Both the position numbers and the translations under genes were made by a program. 64,000 bases of DNA from JBFHIZ01 sp963666475 (GTDB taxonomy: Bacteria > Bacillota > Clostridia > Lachnospirales > Lachnospiraceae): the NCBI GenBank assembly GCA_963666475.2, contig CAXXJM010000001.1:1116001-1180000 (forward strand), read 5' to 3'. Positions 7,679-16,444 of the stretch are shown piece by piece. Numbering within the stretch: position 1 is the first letter of the stretch; every line of letters starts with the position of its first letter. Under the pieces are notes generated by a model. The model made no database searches. It saw nothing but the letters and a program-made list of their open reading frames with translations, and was not told the origin of the DNA.

Positions 7679-8416
7679 TCAACTGAATTTAAGATAAGAA
7701 AGTTCAACTGCTACTGTGAATGCAATTTTATCTTTATCAACCATATCTAAGATTTTGGGAATTAAATATGTAAGATGAATATATCTTTCCACTTGTTTCT
7801 GACTTTCTCCTAATTGCATGGCAAGTTCTTTATTCGAATTTCTCTTGATAGGTTTTTCAGAATTTTGAATTCCCCACTCTCCAGATTCATTTGTAAATGG
7901 TTCTATTTTACTTGTTTCTAATGTCGGATTCACAAATTCTAACTTTTCGCCAACTTGACGAAAAGTTAAATCATTTCTTTTTCCTTGCTGTTTCATTGCT
8001 TCTAATTTCATTCGATATGCAAAAGCTTTTTCACTTGGTTTAATATGCTCTCTATGAAGATTACTATCGACCATAGCCACTACCGCTTGGCAATCATCTA
8101 GATCACAGATAATAACAGGAACTTCTGTAATGCCAGCCCATTCACAGGCTGCCTTTCTTCTATGTCCTGATATCAATTCAAATCCTTCACCTCGTGGATT
8201 GGGTCTTGCTAATAAAGGAACTAATAATCCATCCTTTTCAATACTCTGCATCAGTTCAAATAGTTCTGTGTTTGTTTCAACTTTAAAGGGATGGTTTTCA
8301 AAATTCACCAGCTGATTTATCCCCATATTTCTCACTTCATCCTTAGAATTGTTTTTTTGGCTTTTTGTTTCATCCTCTACACTTGCTGATGAATACACCT
8401 GCTCTTTTTCTTTCAT
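7679..8416 (-). CDS. ParB/Noc-like protein, C-terminally truncated
   Basis: A 245-residue protein with a ParB N-terminal nuclease/CTPase-like domain: INQLVNFENHPFKVE, LARPNPRGEGFELISGHRRKAACEWAG, then a KorB/ParB helix-turn-helix with ELAMQLGESQKQVERYIHLTYL. Homologues on conjugative elements of Firmicutes continue 100 or more residues past the VELSYL motif; here the frame ends almost at once in KFS, so the gene is cut short. ATG at 8416 is preferred (AAGGAGG 11 bases upstream) over the TTG at 8440. It stands alone, without ParA or relaxase, next to the rlmD 3' end, and looks like the scar of a mobile element. Confidence 0.7.
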   Translation of the reverse strand: MKEKEQVYSSASVEDETKSQKNNSKDEVRNMGINQLVNFENHPFKVETNTELFELMQSIEKDGLLVPLLARPNPRGEGFELISGHRRKAACEWAGITEVPVIICDLDDCQAVVAMVDSNLHREHIKPSEKAFAYRMKLEAMKQQGKRNDLTFRQVGEKLEFVNPTLETSKIEPFTNESGEWGIQNSEKPIKRNSNKELAMQLGESQKQVERYIHLTYLIPKILDMVDKDKIAFTVAVELSYLKFS

Positions 8417-8456
8417 TTTTTCAAATGCCTCCTTTTTCAACTTTTAATTTTTTGTA

Positions 8457-8520
8457 TAAAAAAAGATCGCTCACTCTCAGAACAGCAAGTTTCTAAAGAA
8501 ACTCTGAAAATGAACGATCT
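8457..8520 (-). terminator. Intrinsic terminator downstream of rlmD
   Basis: In minus-strand RNA an 18-bp stem forms between the segments at 8464-8481 and about 8503-8520, with only G-U wobbles as imperfections. Outer pairs are AGATCG with CGATCT, an inner small hairpin is TTTCTAAAGAAA, and a run of seven T follows. It lies between rlmD and the ParB-like gene and so probably ends the rlmD transcript. Confidence 0.65.
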
Positions 8521-8570
8521 CATGATTTTTATTTAGTTGAATAATGAAGATTTTTTATAAAATATGAACA

Positions 8571-8780
8571 TTATTTTGATGTGTTTCCTGACACGACATT
8601 GATAACCACCGATACATCAATCCCATCCGAAATCGCTTTTTTATACGATCTTCGGTCACTTTGCGAGAAGCTATAAAACCTCTCAAAGTGCCTAAAATCA
8701 AGGATTCTTAGATATTTTTCCGATGTAGTAGTATCACACTCTCCACATGCACCGTCCCAGGGAACATATCTACGCAGCAC
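8571..8780 (-). CDS. Doubtful 69-codon ORF overlapping the rlmD end
   Basis: An open frame that starts inside the last codons of rlmD in another frame and runs 137 bases beyond it, reading RRSYKKAISDGIDVSVVINV near its end. The part inside rlmD is certainly a shadow. The part beyond it has protein-like composition and could be the tail of a gene carried by the inserted element, fused to the rlmD end. No RBS of its own, no recognised family. Confidence 0.2.
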   Translation of the reverse strand: MLRRYVPWDGACGECDTTTSEKYLRILDFRHFERFYSFSQSDRRSYKKAISDGIDVSVVINVVSGNTSK

Positions 8781-10120
8781 ATTTTTTTGACCTCATATCC
8801 GAGTTCTAAAAACACCTCCAAATCACGAGCCAAACTTGTAGGTTTACATGAAATATAGAGCAACTTCTCTACACCATAATCGATAATCTTTTGAAGCGCT
8901 TTTGGATGGATTCCATCCCTTGGTGGATCGAGAACAATGAAGTCTGGCTTCTCCTTTACTTCGTCCAATACCTTTAATACGTCTCCTGCAATGAATCTGC
9001 AGTTCTCGATATGATTCAATTCTGCGTTTACTTTTGCTGCTTCCACTGCTTCTTCGACGATTTCCACACCTACGACTTCTTTAGCCGCTGGCGAAAGCAT
9101 CTGAGCAATTGTACCGGTTCCGCTATAGAGGTCAAACACTACCTGATTCGGTTCTTCACTCTCGTCTTTCAGATTCCCGATATATTCTCTTGCTTTCTCA
9201 TAGAGAACTTGAGCACCAAGAGAATTCGTCTGGAAGAATGAAAAAAGAGAGATTTTAAAACGAAGACCCAAAATTTCTTCATAAAAATAGTCTCTTCCAA
9301 AGAGGATTTCAGTTACATCGCTTTGTACGACATTCGCCAAAGAATCATTGATTGTGTGCAAAATACCTACAATTTCACCTTTTATTTGTTTGTTTTCCTG
9401 AAGCGAAAGAATCGCTTCGCACCAATCCTGGATTCCAGAAATTTCCTGTGAAGATGTGATCAAACAAATCAGAATCTCATTCGTATTTTTACCTTTTCTT
9501 ACCAAAAGATTTCTTAAGAAACCCTCATGCCGCATGCAATGATAAAAGGAGGCATTCTGTTCATTAAAAAAAGCTAACGTTTCCATTTGAATTATACGAA
9601 AATCTTCATCAACAATCTGACACTCTCCCACATTTACAATGTCATAAAAACTATTGCTTTTATGCATTCCCAACGCGAGAGGGCCATCCTTATATTCATC
9701 ACCAAAGGAGAATTCCATTTTATTTCGATATTCATATTGCAACGGACTATGGATTCCACCTTCAAAGACATATGCAAGGCTGGGATCTTCTCCTCTATTC
9801 ACATATACTTGATCAATCAGTCTTTTGACCTGCGCTGCTTTCATATCGACCTGCGCTTCGTATTTCATATTTTGATAGGTGCATCCCCCACAATTTTCAA
9901 AGTGTGGACATTTAGAGTCTATTTCATCTGCTGATTTCTCAAGCACTTCAAACACGACACCTTCTGCTCTTCCACTTTTCTTTTTTCGTATCTGAACCAA
10001 CACTTTTTGTCCTGGTAATACATTCTTCACTGTGATTTCACGATCACCATATTGAAATTTTCCTTTATTTGGAAAATCAATTCGTTCCACAACGCCTTCA
10101 ATAATATCGCCTTTTTTCAT
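8708..10120 (-). CDS. rlmD: 23S rRNA (uracil-C5)-methyltransferase, RlmD/RumA type
   Basis: A 470-residue TrmA-family RNA m5U methyltransferase. Order of domains: N-terminal TRAM RNA-binding domain (KGDIIEGVVERIDFPNKG), 4Fe-4S cysteines in SKCPHFENCGGCTYQNM with a fourth Cys later, and a Rossmann SAM domain with DLYSGTGTIAQML, VLDPPRDGIHPKAL and the catalytic Cys of LLYISCKPTSLARDL. Length is normal. ATG has GGAGAG 9 bases upstream. It modifies U747 and/or U1939 of 23S rRNA. The coding sequence of its last residues, HVESVILL, corresponds to the region used as integration site by several streptococcal conjugative elements at rum, and a ParB-like gene follows directly. Confidence 0.95.
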   Translation of the reverse strand: MKKGDIIEGVVERIDFPNKGKFQYGDREITVKNVLPGQKVLVQIRKKKSGRAEGVVFEVLEKSADEIDSKCPHFENCGGCTYQNMKYEAQVDMKAAQVKRLIDQVYVNRGEDPSLAYVFEGGIHSPLQYEYRNKMEFSFGDEYKDGPLALGMHKSNSFYDIVNVGECQIVDEDFRIIQMETLAFFNEQNASFYHCMRHEGFLRNLLVRKGKNTNEILICLITSSQEISGIQDWCEAILSLQENKQIKGEIVGILHTINDSLANVVQSDVTEILFGRDYFYEEILGLRFKISLFSFFQTNSLGAQVLYEKAREYIGNLKDESEEPNQVVFDLYSGTGTIAQMLSPAAKEVVGVEIVEEAVEAAKVNAELNHIENCRFIAGDVLKVLDEVKEKPDFIVLDPPRDGIHPKALQKIIDYGVEKLLYISCKPTSLARDLEVFLELGYEVKKMCCVDMFPGTVHVESVILLHRKNI

Positions 10121-10517
10121 AGCTTAAAACTCTCCATTCTATCTTACAGACTCTTTAGCAAAACCTACTTTCTCATACTTTGTATTTCTTTTTGCTCTTT
10201 CTAAATTGGGCATTTACATTCAATCTTCATTAAATAATGACAAAATTAAACGAACTACTAATCTCATAGGAGCAGTCTGAAGTGGTTTGGATAAAACTTA
10301 TTGTTTTTCTATCCATGTTGCCTAAAATCTTTGAATACTTGGTCACATTAACATGGACCAGTTGCAAGATTGCCCAATCGATCAATCACATGAAACTAGT
10401 ATACTACTACAATCTTCTATGACTTAGATAACTGTTAAACACCCACAATCATCCTTTCTTCCGAGACCACTTATCTTTTACAACAATCTAACTGACACGA
10501 TCATATAAATAGCATAA
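10121..10517. other. Long intergenic stretch, possible decayed sequence
   Basis: About 400 bases without a supported gene. On the minus strand an open frame without a start codon (10230-about 10390) reads DWAILQLVHVNVTKYSKIL, then a stretch ending SSSFNFVII. The overlapping frame ends APMRLVVRLILSLFNED. Neither matches a family I know. It may be a degraded gene or a dispersed repeat. No riboswitch or tRNA is visible. Confidence 0.3.
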
Positions 10518-10550
10518 AAGCTTCAGGAACCTATCGTTCCTGAAGCTTTA
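10518..10550 (-). terminator. Intrinsic terminator
   Basis: AAAGCTTCAGGAAC (10518-10531) pairs perfectly with GTTCCTGAAGCTTT (10537-10550) around CTATC. It lies 24 bases past the stop codon of the small membrane protein gene and ends the deoD-pcrA transcript. The T-tract is short (TTTTAT). Confidence 0.75.
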
Positions 10551-10573
10551 TACATATCTAACAGTCAATACGA

Positions 10574-10825
10574 TTAAATAGTCTCTGACTCGTCTTCAAA
10601 ATAGTCCTCATCGTAATCTTCATATTCTTCATCAAAATCTTCGAAAGGTTCTGCAAAGAAATAACGATATACACAATAACCAATTCCTGCAATCACTACA
10701 AGCCCACCTACAATTGCAAAAATAGCAACCAACGGTGATTTTTTCTTTTTGGTAGGCACTCCTAATAATTCTTTGACCTTATCTAATTTTAAATAATCTT
10801 CAATCATCCCTAATTTATCCATCAT
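10574..10825 (-). CDS. Small single-pass membrane protein, acidic tail
   Basis: About 83 residues: a short basic/amphipathic N terminus (KLDKVKELLGVPTKKKKS), one clear transmembrane segment (LVAIFAIVGGLVVIAGIGYCVY), and a strongly acidic C-terminal tail rich in Asp/Glu/Tyr. Similar tiny proteins are widespread in Lachnospiraceae, but no function is established. The start is set at 10825 (or 10822) by AAAGGAG 5 bases upstream, not at the first ATG (10852). It follows pcrA in the same direction and sits before the terminator, probably as the last gene of that operon. Confidence 0.75.
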   Translation of the reverse strand: MMDKLGMIEDYLKLDKVKELLGVPTKKKKSPLVAIFAIVGGLVVIAGIGYCVYRYFFAEPFEDFDEEYEDYDEDYFEDESETI

Positions 10826-10910
10826 TCGAACTCCTTTCACGATTTCATCCATCTAAGATACACTTAGAATACCATTTATTTCAGACTTTTTCCAGTGTTT
10901 TTTCCAATTT

Positions 10911-13241
10911 TTACACTTTTTTTAACTTTGCAAAAGTAGCCATCAAAATTCTTGTTCCGACTCCTTCAAAATCAACAGTCACTTCATAATCTCTTGGTTT
11001 TTTCTCAATTTTCAGGACTACACCTCGTCCAAATTTGATGTGTGAAACATGGTCCCCTTCGCCATAATCTGGCAAATTATGAGCTCCAGACATTCCCCTC
11101 TGAATCCCACTGACCTGCCCAAGGCTTCCAAGCCCTTTTGCAATATATGGTTTGTTTTTCTCAGGTGTAGCAGGCTTTTTATAAACAGCTTTTGGACGTG
11201 TATCCATGGTTCGATTCATGTCGCTTCCGAAACTTCCAAACCCACTAAATCCACTCTCCAATTCACCGGAAAACTCTGTTTCCCATTTCTCTTCCCGACT
11301 TTTCATGCTTGGAACTTTTTGATCCAACAAATCGGCAGGGATTTCAGATACGAATCGGCTCACCTTATTATACTGCGTCTCACCATGAAGCATTCTTTGT
11401 CTCGCGCAAGTAATGATCAACTCTTCTTTTGCTCTTGTAATTCCTACATAAGCAAGACGACGTTCCTCTTCCACTTCTGATTTATCATCTGATGTAATGG
11501 TCATATAACTTGGAAATACTCCATCTTCCATTCCAGTTAAATAGACATGCGGAAACTCTAGCCCTTTTGCACTATGTAACGTCATAAGTAATACTCGATT
11601 ATCATCCTCTTTCACCGTATCCAAATCAGAAACTAATGCAACTTCTTCCAAAAACTCACCCAATGTAGGTTGGTCATTTTCTGTTTCATATGAAATCACT
11701 TTACTCAACAATTCTTCTACATTCTCGATTCGGTCCTCTGCACCTTCCTCATCAGAATCCTCTAGATAAAGAAAATATTCAATGTTTTCAAATAAATCTC
11801 GAACAAGTTCTTCTAAAGAAAGAATTTTGGCTTTTGCGCGCATCCCCTGAATCATTAGTACAAATGGCTCCAGTTTTTTATAGGTTCTGCCGAGAGACAT
11901 GATTTGCTCCGCTTCTTGCAAAGCATCAAAAAAGCTTATATTTCTTTCAGAAGCATAGTCTTCAACTTTTTCAATCGTCGTTGCTCCTATGCCTCGTTTT
12001 GGAACATTAATAATTCGTTTTACGGCAATATCATCCTGTCCATTATCAATCGTCTTTAAATAGGCCATGACATCTTTAATCTCACGTCTCGCATAGAAAT
12101 TTGTACCACCTACTACCTTATAAGGAACGCCCTTCATAACAAAACGTTCTTCAAAAAGACGCGCTTGTGCATTGGTTCGATACAAAATTGCAGTATCTCG
12201 ATACGAAATCTGTCCGTCTCTTTCCTTGCTACGGATTTCATCTGTTACATATTCAGCTTCATCAAATGCGGAGTCAAGTTGTTTGAATCGAACCCTTTTC
12301 CCTTCGCCATTCTTTGTCCAAAGTGCTTTTGATTTTCTTCCAATATTATTCTTAATTACATGGTTTGCAGCGTCCAATATATTTTGGCTCGAACGATAAT
12401 TTTGCTCAAGCTTTATTACATGGGCATCCGGATACACCTTTTCAAAATCAAGAATATTACGAATATTCGCTCCACGAAATTTATAGATCGACTGGTCGTC
12501 ATCTCCTACAACACATAGATTTCTATTTTTCTTTGCTAATAATCGTACCAACTCAAATTGTGCCGTGTTTGTATCCTGATACTCGTCCACAGAAATATAT
12601 AAAAATCGATTTTGATAGTTTTCCAATACATCTGGACAGGATTTAAACAATTCCACCGCATTCATAATCAAGTCGTCAAAATCCATAGCATTGTTTTTTT
12701 TAAGCTGTGCCTGATACTCACGATATACTTTCGCAATCTTCTTTTTCACAAAATCTCCCATTGCCTGCAACTCGAACTCCGTGGGAGAAATTAGTTCATT
12801 TTTAGCGGAAGAAATTTGAGACATTATGGTGCGTTCTTTTAACATCTTGGTATCAATCTGTAATTTTTTGACCACTTCTTTCATCAATTTCTTTTGATCA
12901 TCGGTATCATAAATCGAAAAGTTGGTTTCATACCCTAGTCGATCTGCATATCTTCTTAAGAAACGCACGCAAGATGCGTGGAAAGTAGATACCCAGATAC
13001 TATCAGATCCAAACCCTACAATATCATCTACACGCTCCCGCATCTCGCCAGCTGCCTTGTTTGTAAAAGTGATTGCCATAATATTCCACGGATTCACTTG
13101 TTTTTCTTCGATCAAATATGCAATACGATGAGTAAGCACTCTTGTTTTTCCAGAGCCCGCCCCTGCAAGAATCAGTACAGGTCCATCCGTATGACAGACC
13201 GCTTCCTGCTGTTTATCATTTAATAAATTGTGTATACTCAT
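10911..13241 (-). CDS. pcrA: ATP-dependent DNA helicase PcrA/UvrD
   Basis: A 776-residue superfamily 1A helicase that moves 3'-5' on single-stranded DNA in repair and clears RecA and stalled replication complexes. Visible motifs: LILAGAGSGKTRVL (Walker A), ITFTNKAAGEMRERV, VDEYQDTN (motif II), VVGDDDQSIYKFRGAN (motif III), TLHSAKGLEFPHVYL (motif V) and AYVGITRAKEEL (motif VI). The C-terminal end KFGRGVVLKIEKK and VDFEGVGTR is the PcrA RNA-polymerase-binding Tudor-like domain. Its ATG overlaps the deoD stop by one base (TAATG), so translation is coupled. Confidence 0.97.
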   Translation of the reverse strand: MSIHNLLNDKQQEAVCHTDGPVLILAGAGSGKTRVLTHRIAYLIEEKQVNPWNIMAITFTNKAAGEMRERVDDIVGFGSDSIWVSTFHASCVRFLRRYADRLGYETNFSIYDTDDQKKLMKEVVKKLQIDTKMLKERTIMSQISSAKNELISPTEFELQAMGDFVKKKIAKVYREYQAQLKKNNAMDFDDLIMNAVELFKSCPDVLENYQNRFLYISVDEYQDTNTAQFELVRLLAKKNRNLCVVGDDDQSIYKFRGANIRNILDFEKVYPDAHVIKLEQNYRSSQNILDAANHVIKNNIGRKSKALWTKNGEGKRVRFKQLDSAFDEAEYVTDEIRSKERDGQISYRDTAILYRTNAQARLFEERFVMKGVPYKVVGGTNFYARREIKDVMAYLKTIDNGQDDIAVKRIINVPKRGIGATTIEKVEDYASERNISFFDALQEAEQIMSLGRTYKKLEPFVLMIQGMRAKAKILSLEELVRDLFENIEYFLYLEDSDEEGAEDRIENVEELLSKVISYETENDQPTLGEFLEEVALVSDLDTVKEDDNRVLLMTLHSAKGLEFPHVYLTGMEDGVFPSYMTITSDDKSEVEEERRLAYVGITRAKEELIITCARQRMLHGETQYNKVSRFVSEIPADLLDQKVPSMKSREEKWETEFSGELESGFSGFGSFGSDMNRTMDTRPKAVYKKPATPEKNKPYIAKGLGSLGQVSGIQRGMSGAHNLPDYGEGDHVSHIKFGRGVVLKIEKKPRDYEVTVDFEGVGTRILMATFAKLKKV

Positions 13242-13972
13242 TAATTATTTTCCATTTCTACTGCCAAATCTAGTGCGATTTCCATCATTGCTGTAAATGT
13301 ATTCTGACGTTCCTCAGCCGATGCTGCTTCTCCCGTCACAATATTATCAGAAATTGTACAAAGAGCCAAAGCACGTTTTCCTGCTCGTGCAGCATTCATA
13401 TAAAGTGCTGCTGCTTCCATTTCAACGGCTAACACACCCATTTTTGCCCACTGTGTTCCACTTGCCGCATCATCATAAAATGTGTCTGATGAAAATAGAT
13501 TTCCAACTTTATATTGAACATCTTCTCTTTTTTGGGCTATTTCTACACCTTTTTTCAACAGCTCATAAGATGCGATTGGCGCAAATGTACCTGGCAAATT
13601 ATATTGCATCGCATAGTTTGAATTGGTACAAGCTCCCATTCCAAAAACCAGACTCTTTACAGGTAACTCAGCATGAATTGCTCCTGCTGTCCCTACACGC
13701 AAAATATTTTCCACGCCATATGCATGATATAGTTCATATGAATATATTCCAATGGAAGGCATTCCCATTCCACTTGCCATTACCGAAACTTTTACGCCCT
13801 TATAGGTTCCTGTATATCCATTGACACCACGAATTGGGTTTACTAAAACTGGATTTTCCAGGAACGTTTCAGCAATAAACTTTGCTCGAAGCGGATCTCC
13901 CGGCATTAATACAGTCTTCCCAAAATCTCCTTCTTTTGCTGTGATATGTGGTGTTGGTATCTGTAAACTCAT
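13241..13972 (-). CDS. deoD: Purine-nucleoside phosphorylase DeoD
   Basis: A 243-residue hexameric (low-molecular-mass) purine nucleoside phosphorylase that splits purine (deoxy)nucleosides with phosphate. Motifs: VLMPGDPLRAKFIAE near the N terminus with the phosphate-binding Arg, ILRVGTAGAIHAELPV, VLAVEMEAAALYM, and the late SDNIVTGEAASAEERQ carrying the catalytic Asp. ATG at 13972 is chosen because family members start with this IPTPHI region; the open frame extends to 13999. It is the first of a coupled pair with pcrA and closely follows the DUF1836 gene. Confidence 0.95.
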   Translation of the reverse strand: MSLQIPTPHITAKEGDFGKTVLMPGDPLRAKFIAETFLENPVLVNPIRGVNGYTGTYKGVKVSVMASGMGMPSIGIYSYELYHAYGVENILRVGTAGAIHAELPVKSLVFGMGACTNSNYAMQYNLPGTFAPIASYELLKKGVEIAQKREDVQYKVGNLFSSDTFYDDAASGTQWAKMGVLAVEMEAAALYMNAARAGKRALALCTISDNIVTGEAASAEERQNTFTAMMEIALDLAVEMENN

Positions 13973-14001
13973 GTTTTCACCATTCCCTTTCTTTTCCATA
14001 A

Positions 14002-14694
14002 TTATTTTTCTTTTGTTTCATCTTTTTTGGATGTTTTCGAATCACGTTTTTTTTCTTCGCGCTTTTTTTCTTCTTTTTCTTCTGAAGTGTCCGTCTCTTG
14101 TTCTTTTTTGAAATACATATCAATGATACGCTCAATGAGTAATTTTTTAACATACACATCAAAGCTTAATGTACACATAAATCCAAACATTTGTAAAAAC
14201 TCCTGATCTTCCTCTGGTGCATCCTCAAATTTTTCGCTTGCCTGAAAATACGATCGTACAACGTCTTTTACCAATTTATCTGCTTGCCCAAACTGCAGAT
14301 CAAAAATTGTCTTATACACATCTCCCAAATCATAGTCTTTTTCGGAATCAAAAAAACGCTCTCCAAGCGGCCCAATAAAACTTTGAATATCAGATATGGA
14401 TAAAAATCCTTTATAGTAGAAAATCAATATCATCAATAAAATATGCTCTCTCGAATATTTCTTCTTGATTGATGGAGGGAGCAAATTGTTCTTTGCATAA
14501 TTGTTAATCATTGTCTTTGTAAGGATCTTATCTTCTCCTGGAGTTCTTGTAGCATTTGCCAGTCGACTATCCATAAATGTCGTCACCTGATCCATGTACA
14601 ATGCAATATCAGGAACATCGTCTTCTAAAATATAATCGATTTTATCGAGTCCACTCAACAATTCCTTTAATAATTCTCTCTGTGTATTCTTCAT
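14002..14694 (-). CDS. DUF1836 domain protein
   Basis: About 230 residues. The central 100 residues (MINNYAKNNLLPPSIKKKYS followed by HILLMILIFYYKGFLSISDI) form the DUF1836 winged-helix-like domain found in Firmicutes, presumed DNA-binding but uncharacterised. The C terminus is a very charged Lys/Glu tail (EEKEEKKREEKKRD) of low complexity. ATG 14694 is chosen because GGAG lies six bases upstream; the longer open frame to 14799 lacks an RBS and has untypical sequence. It lies 29 bases upstream of deoD on the same strand and likely shares its transcript. Confidence 0.75.
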   Translation of the reverse strand: MKNTQRELLKELLSGLDKIDYILEDDVPDIALYMDQVTTFMDSRLANATRTPGEDKILTKTMINNYAKNNLLPPSIKKKYSREHILLMILIFYYKGFLSISDIQSFIGPLGERFFDSEKDYDLGDVYKTIFDLQFGQADKLVKDVVRSYFQASEKFEDAPEEDQEFLQMFGFMCTLSFDVYVKKLLIERIIDMYFKKEQETDTSEEKEEKKREEKKRDSKTSKKDETKEK

Positions 14695-14869
14695 TTTCAT
14701 CTCCAGTCCCATATGGCCTTTGTCATAAAACTTATCCTTTATTATATAGTATATGAAACTACATGACAAGCATTCATCGGTTGAAAAATGAAAATGCATG
14801 TGCTACTATAGTTTTGCAAATAATGAATAGATACTAATACTCATTCGAGTATAAAGAACGGAGAATCAT

Positions 14870-15580
14870 ATGAACTATGTCCTTGATGCGCATTCACATA
14901 CGTTAGCAAGCGGACACGCTTATAGTACAATTGCTGAAATGGCTATTTCTGCAAAAGAAAAAGGATTGGAACTTTTATGCATAACAGAACATGCACCCAC
15001 CATGCCGTCTACTTGTGGTATGTATTATTTTATGAATTATCGTATTTTTGATCGTGGTGCTTATGCCGTTCCTTTAAGAATGGGCGTTGAACTCAATATC
15101 TTGGATGAAAAAGGAACCATTGATATGCCAGAAGAAATTCTTGAAATCATGGACTTTCGAATTGCAAGTTTACATCCTCCTTGTACAGAAATCCGCACTC
15201 AGAAGGATTGTACAAATGCTATCATTCAGGCACTAAAGAACCCCTTTATTGATCTCATTGGCCATCCAGACGATTCCAGATTCCCTTTGGACTATAAAGA
15301 AGTCGTACTTGCTGCAAAACAATTCCATAAAATACTAGAAGTAAACAACTCTTCCCTTCTTCCAACTAGTTATCGTCCTGGTGCCCGAGATAATTATAAA
15401 AAGATGCTCGAATATTGCGCTACCTTTGAAGTTCCCGTGCTTGCAAACTCTGATGCGCATATGCATCCTTATGTCGGTCTTCATGACGAAACCTATCGAC
15501 TTCTTGAAGAACTGCATTTTCCGGAAGAACTTATTCTAAACACAAGTGTTGAGAAATTTGAGCATCGGCTCAAGAGATAA
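14870..15580 (+). CDS. PHP-domain phosphatase, YcdX-like
   Basis: A 236-residue zinc-dependent hydrolase of the PHP family. Metal-ligand motifs: DAHSHT (residues 6-11), SGHAYST, CITEHAP, GVELNI, ASLHPP, LIGHPDD and the C-terminal LANSDAH. These match the trinuclear zinc site of YcdX and related stand-alone PHP phosphatases rather than histidinol phosphatase. The start ATG follows GGAG at good spacing. It is transcribed away from the deoD-pcrA group and is followed by the yerC-like gene. Substrate unknown; small phosphorylated metabolites are likely. Confidence 0.85.
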   Translation: MNYVLDAHSHTLASGHAYSTIAEMAISAKEKGLELLCITEHAPTMPSTCGMYYFMNYRIFDRGAYAVPLRMGVELNILDEKGTIDMPEEILEIMDFRIASLHPPCTEIRTQKDCTNAIIQALKNPFIDLIGHPDDSRFPLDYKEVVLAAKQFHKILEVNNSSLLPTSYRPGARDNYKKMLEYCATFEVPVLANSDAHMHPYVGLHDETYRLLEELHFPEELILNTSVEKFEHRLKR

Positions 15581-15697
15581 ATTTACCATTACGATTTGTT
15601 CTTTACTTTCATTTTTTACTATGCTACTATTGAAACAGAATAATACTGTGTAATTTTACAGTGTGAAAGTGTTTCTCAAATTGGAGGAAAAGTGCAT

Positions 15698-15994
15698 ATG
15701 AATAACAAAATCAGAACGGAGTCTGTAGACCATCTTCTGGATGCTGTATTGTGCTTAGAAACGAAAGAAGAATGTTATAATTTCTTTGAAGATCTTTGTA
15801 CAATCAACGAGCTTTTATCTTTATCACAACGCTTTGAAGTAGCGACTATGTTAAAAGACAAAAAGACATATTTAGAAATCGCAGACAAGACTGGTGCATC
15901 GACTGCAACGATTAGTCGAGTAAATCGTTCGTGGAACTATGGTGCTGATGGCTATGATCTTATTTTCGAACGACTAAAACAAAAAAAAGAATAA
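15698..15994 (+). CDS. YerC/TrpR-like transcriptional regulator
   Basis: A 98-residue helical protein of the YerC/YecD family, which shares the TrpR fold. Evidence: EECYNFFEDLCTINELLSLS, QRFEVATMLKDKKTYLEIAD, and the helix-turn-helix KTGASTATISRVNRSWNYG. ATG 15698 lies 10 bases after GGAGG; an in-frame GTG at 15692 is too close to the RBS. Family members are small dimeric repressors with largely unknown targets. A strong terminator follows directly, so it is monocistronic or the last gene after the PHP gene. Confidence 0.85.
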   Translation: MNNKIRTESVDHLLDAVLCLETKEECYNFFEDLCTINELLSLSQRFEVATMLKDKKTYLEIADKTGASTATISRVNRSWNYGADGYDLIFERLKQKKE

Positions 15995-16002
15995 AACAAA
16001 TA

Positions 16003-16035
16003 AAAAAACACCGGCAGATCTGCCGGTGTTTTTTT
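16003..16035. terminator. Strong bidirectional terminator
   Basis: AACACCGGCAGA and TCTGCCGGTGTT form a perfect 12-bp stem, flanked by A-run and T-run. It serves the yerC-like gene on the plus strand and the convergent bactofilin gene on the minus strand. Confidence 0.9.
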
Positions 16036-16059
16036 CGAAATCATTTCTATGCATCTTTT

Positions 16060-16425
16060 TTAAGAAATCATTTCTATATCGTCGTATTCATCAGACTGTA
16101 CATTCATGGCACACTGTCCTTGGAAAACTGCATTTTCATCGATTGTCAGACTGCGTGTTGATAAATCTCCAAAGATTCTTCCCGTTGCAGCTACATCGGT
16201 TTTTCCTTTTGCCTGAATATTTCCTTTGATTTCTCCCGCAACCACAACATCTTTTGCAAAAATGTCACCAAAAATTTTTCCAGTTTCACCTACAATAACC
16301 ATGCCTGTTGCTTTGATGGTTCCTGTAAACTCTCCATCAATTCTTGTTGTTTCATCGGTATTGATTACACCTTCAAATTTTGAATCTACACCTATGATAC
16401 TCTTGATAATAACTTTCTTTGCCAC
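16060..16425 (-). CDS. Bactofilin
   Basis: A 121-residue cytoskeletal protein of the bactofilin (DUF583) family, forming a right-handed beta-helix that polymerises at membranes. The repeating pattern is clear: IGVDSKFEGVINTDETTRI, DGEFTGTIKATGMVIVGETG, GDIFAKDVVVAGEIKGNI, and TGRIFGDLSTRSLTI. The start is set at GTG 16425, ten bases after AAAGGAGG, because the longer frame (to 16491) overlaps the upstream gene and does not look like the family. It follows the LytM-like membrane protein gene by 19 bases. Bactofilin-M23 peptidase pairs are a recurrent operon that shapes the cell wall. Confidence 0.88.
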   Translation of the reverse strand: MAKKVIIKSIIGVDSKFEGVINTDETTRIDGEFTGTIKATGMVIVGETGKIFGDIFAKDVVVAGEIKGNIQAKGKTDVAATGRIFGDLSTRSLTIDENAVFQGQCAMNVQSDEYDDIEMIS

Positions 16426-16444
16426 GTTCAGGTTTCCTCCTTTG

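Noticed and set aside
13297..13824. 175-codon plus-strand open frame
   Set aside because: Antisense shadow of deoD, His/Leu-rich composition, no RBS.
13973..14002. Purine riboswitch before deoD
   Set aside because: The gap to the upstream gene is about 30 bases and carries only the RBS.
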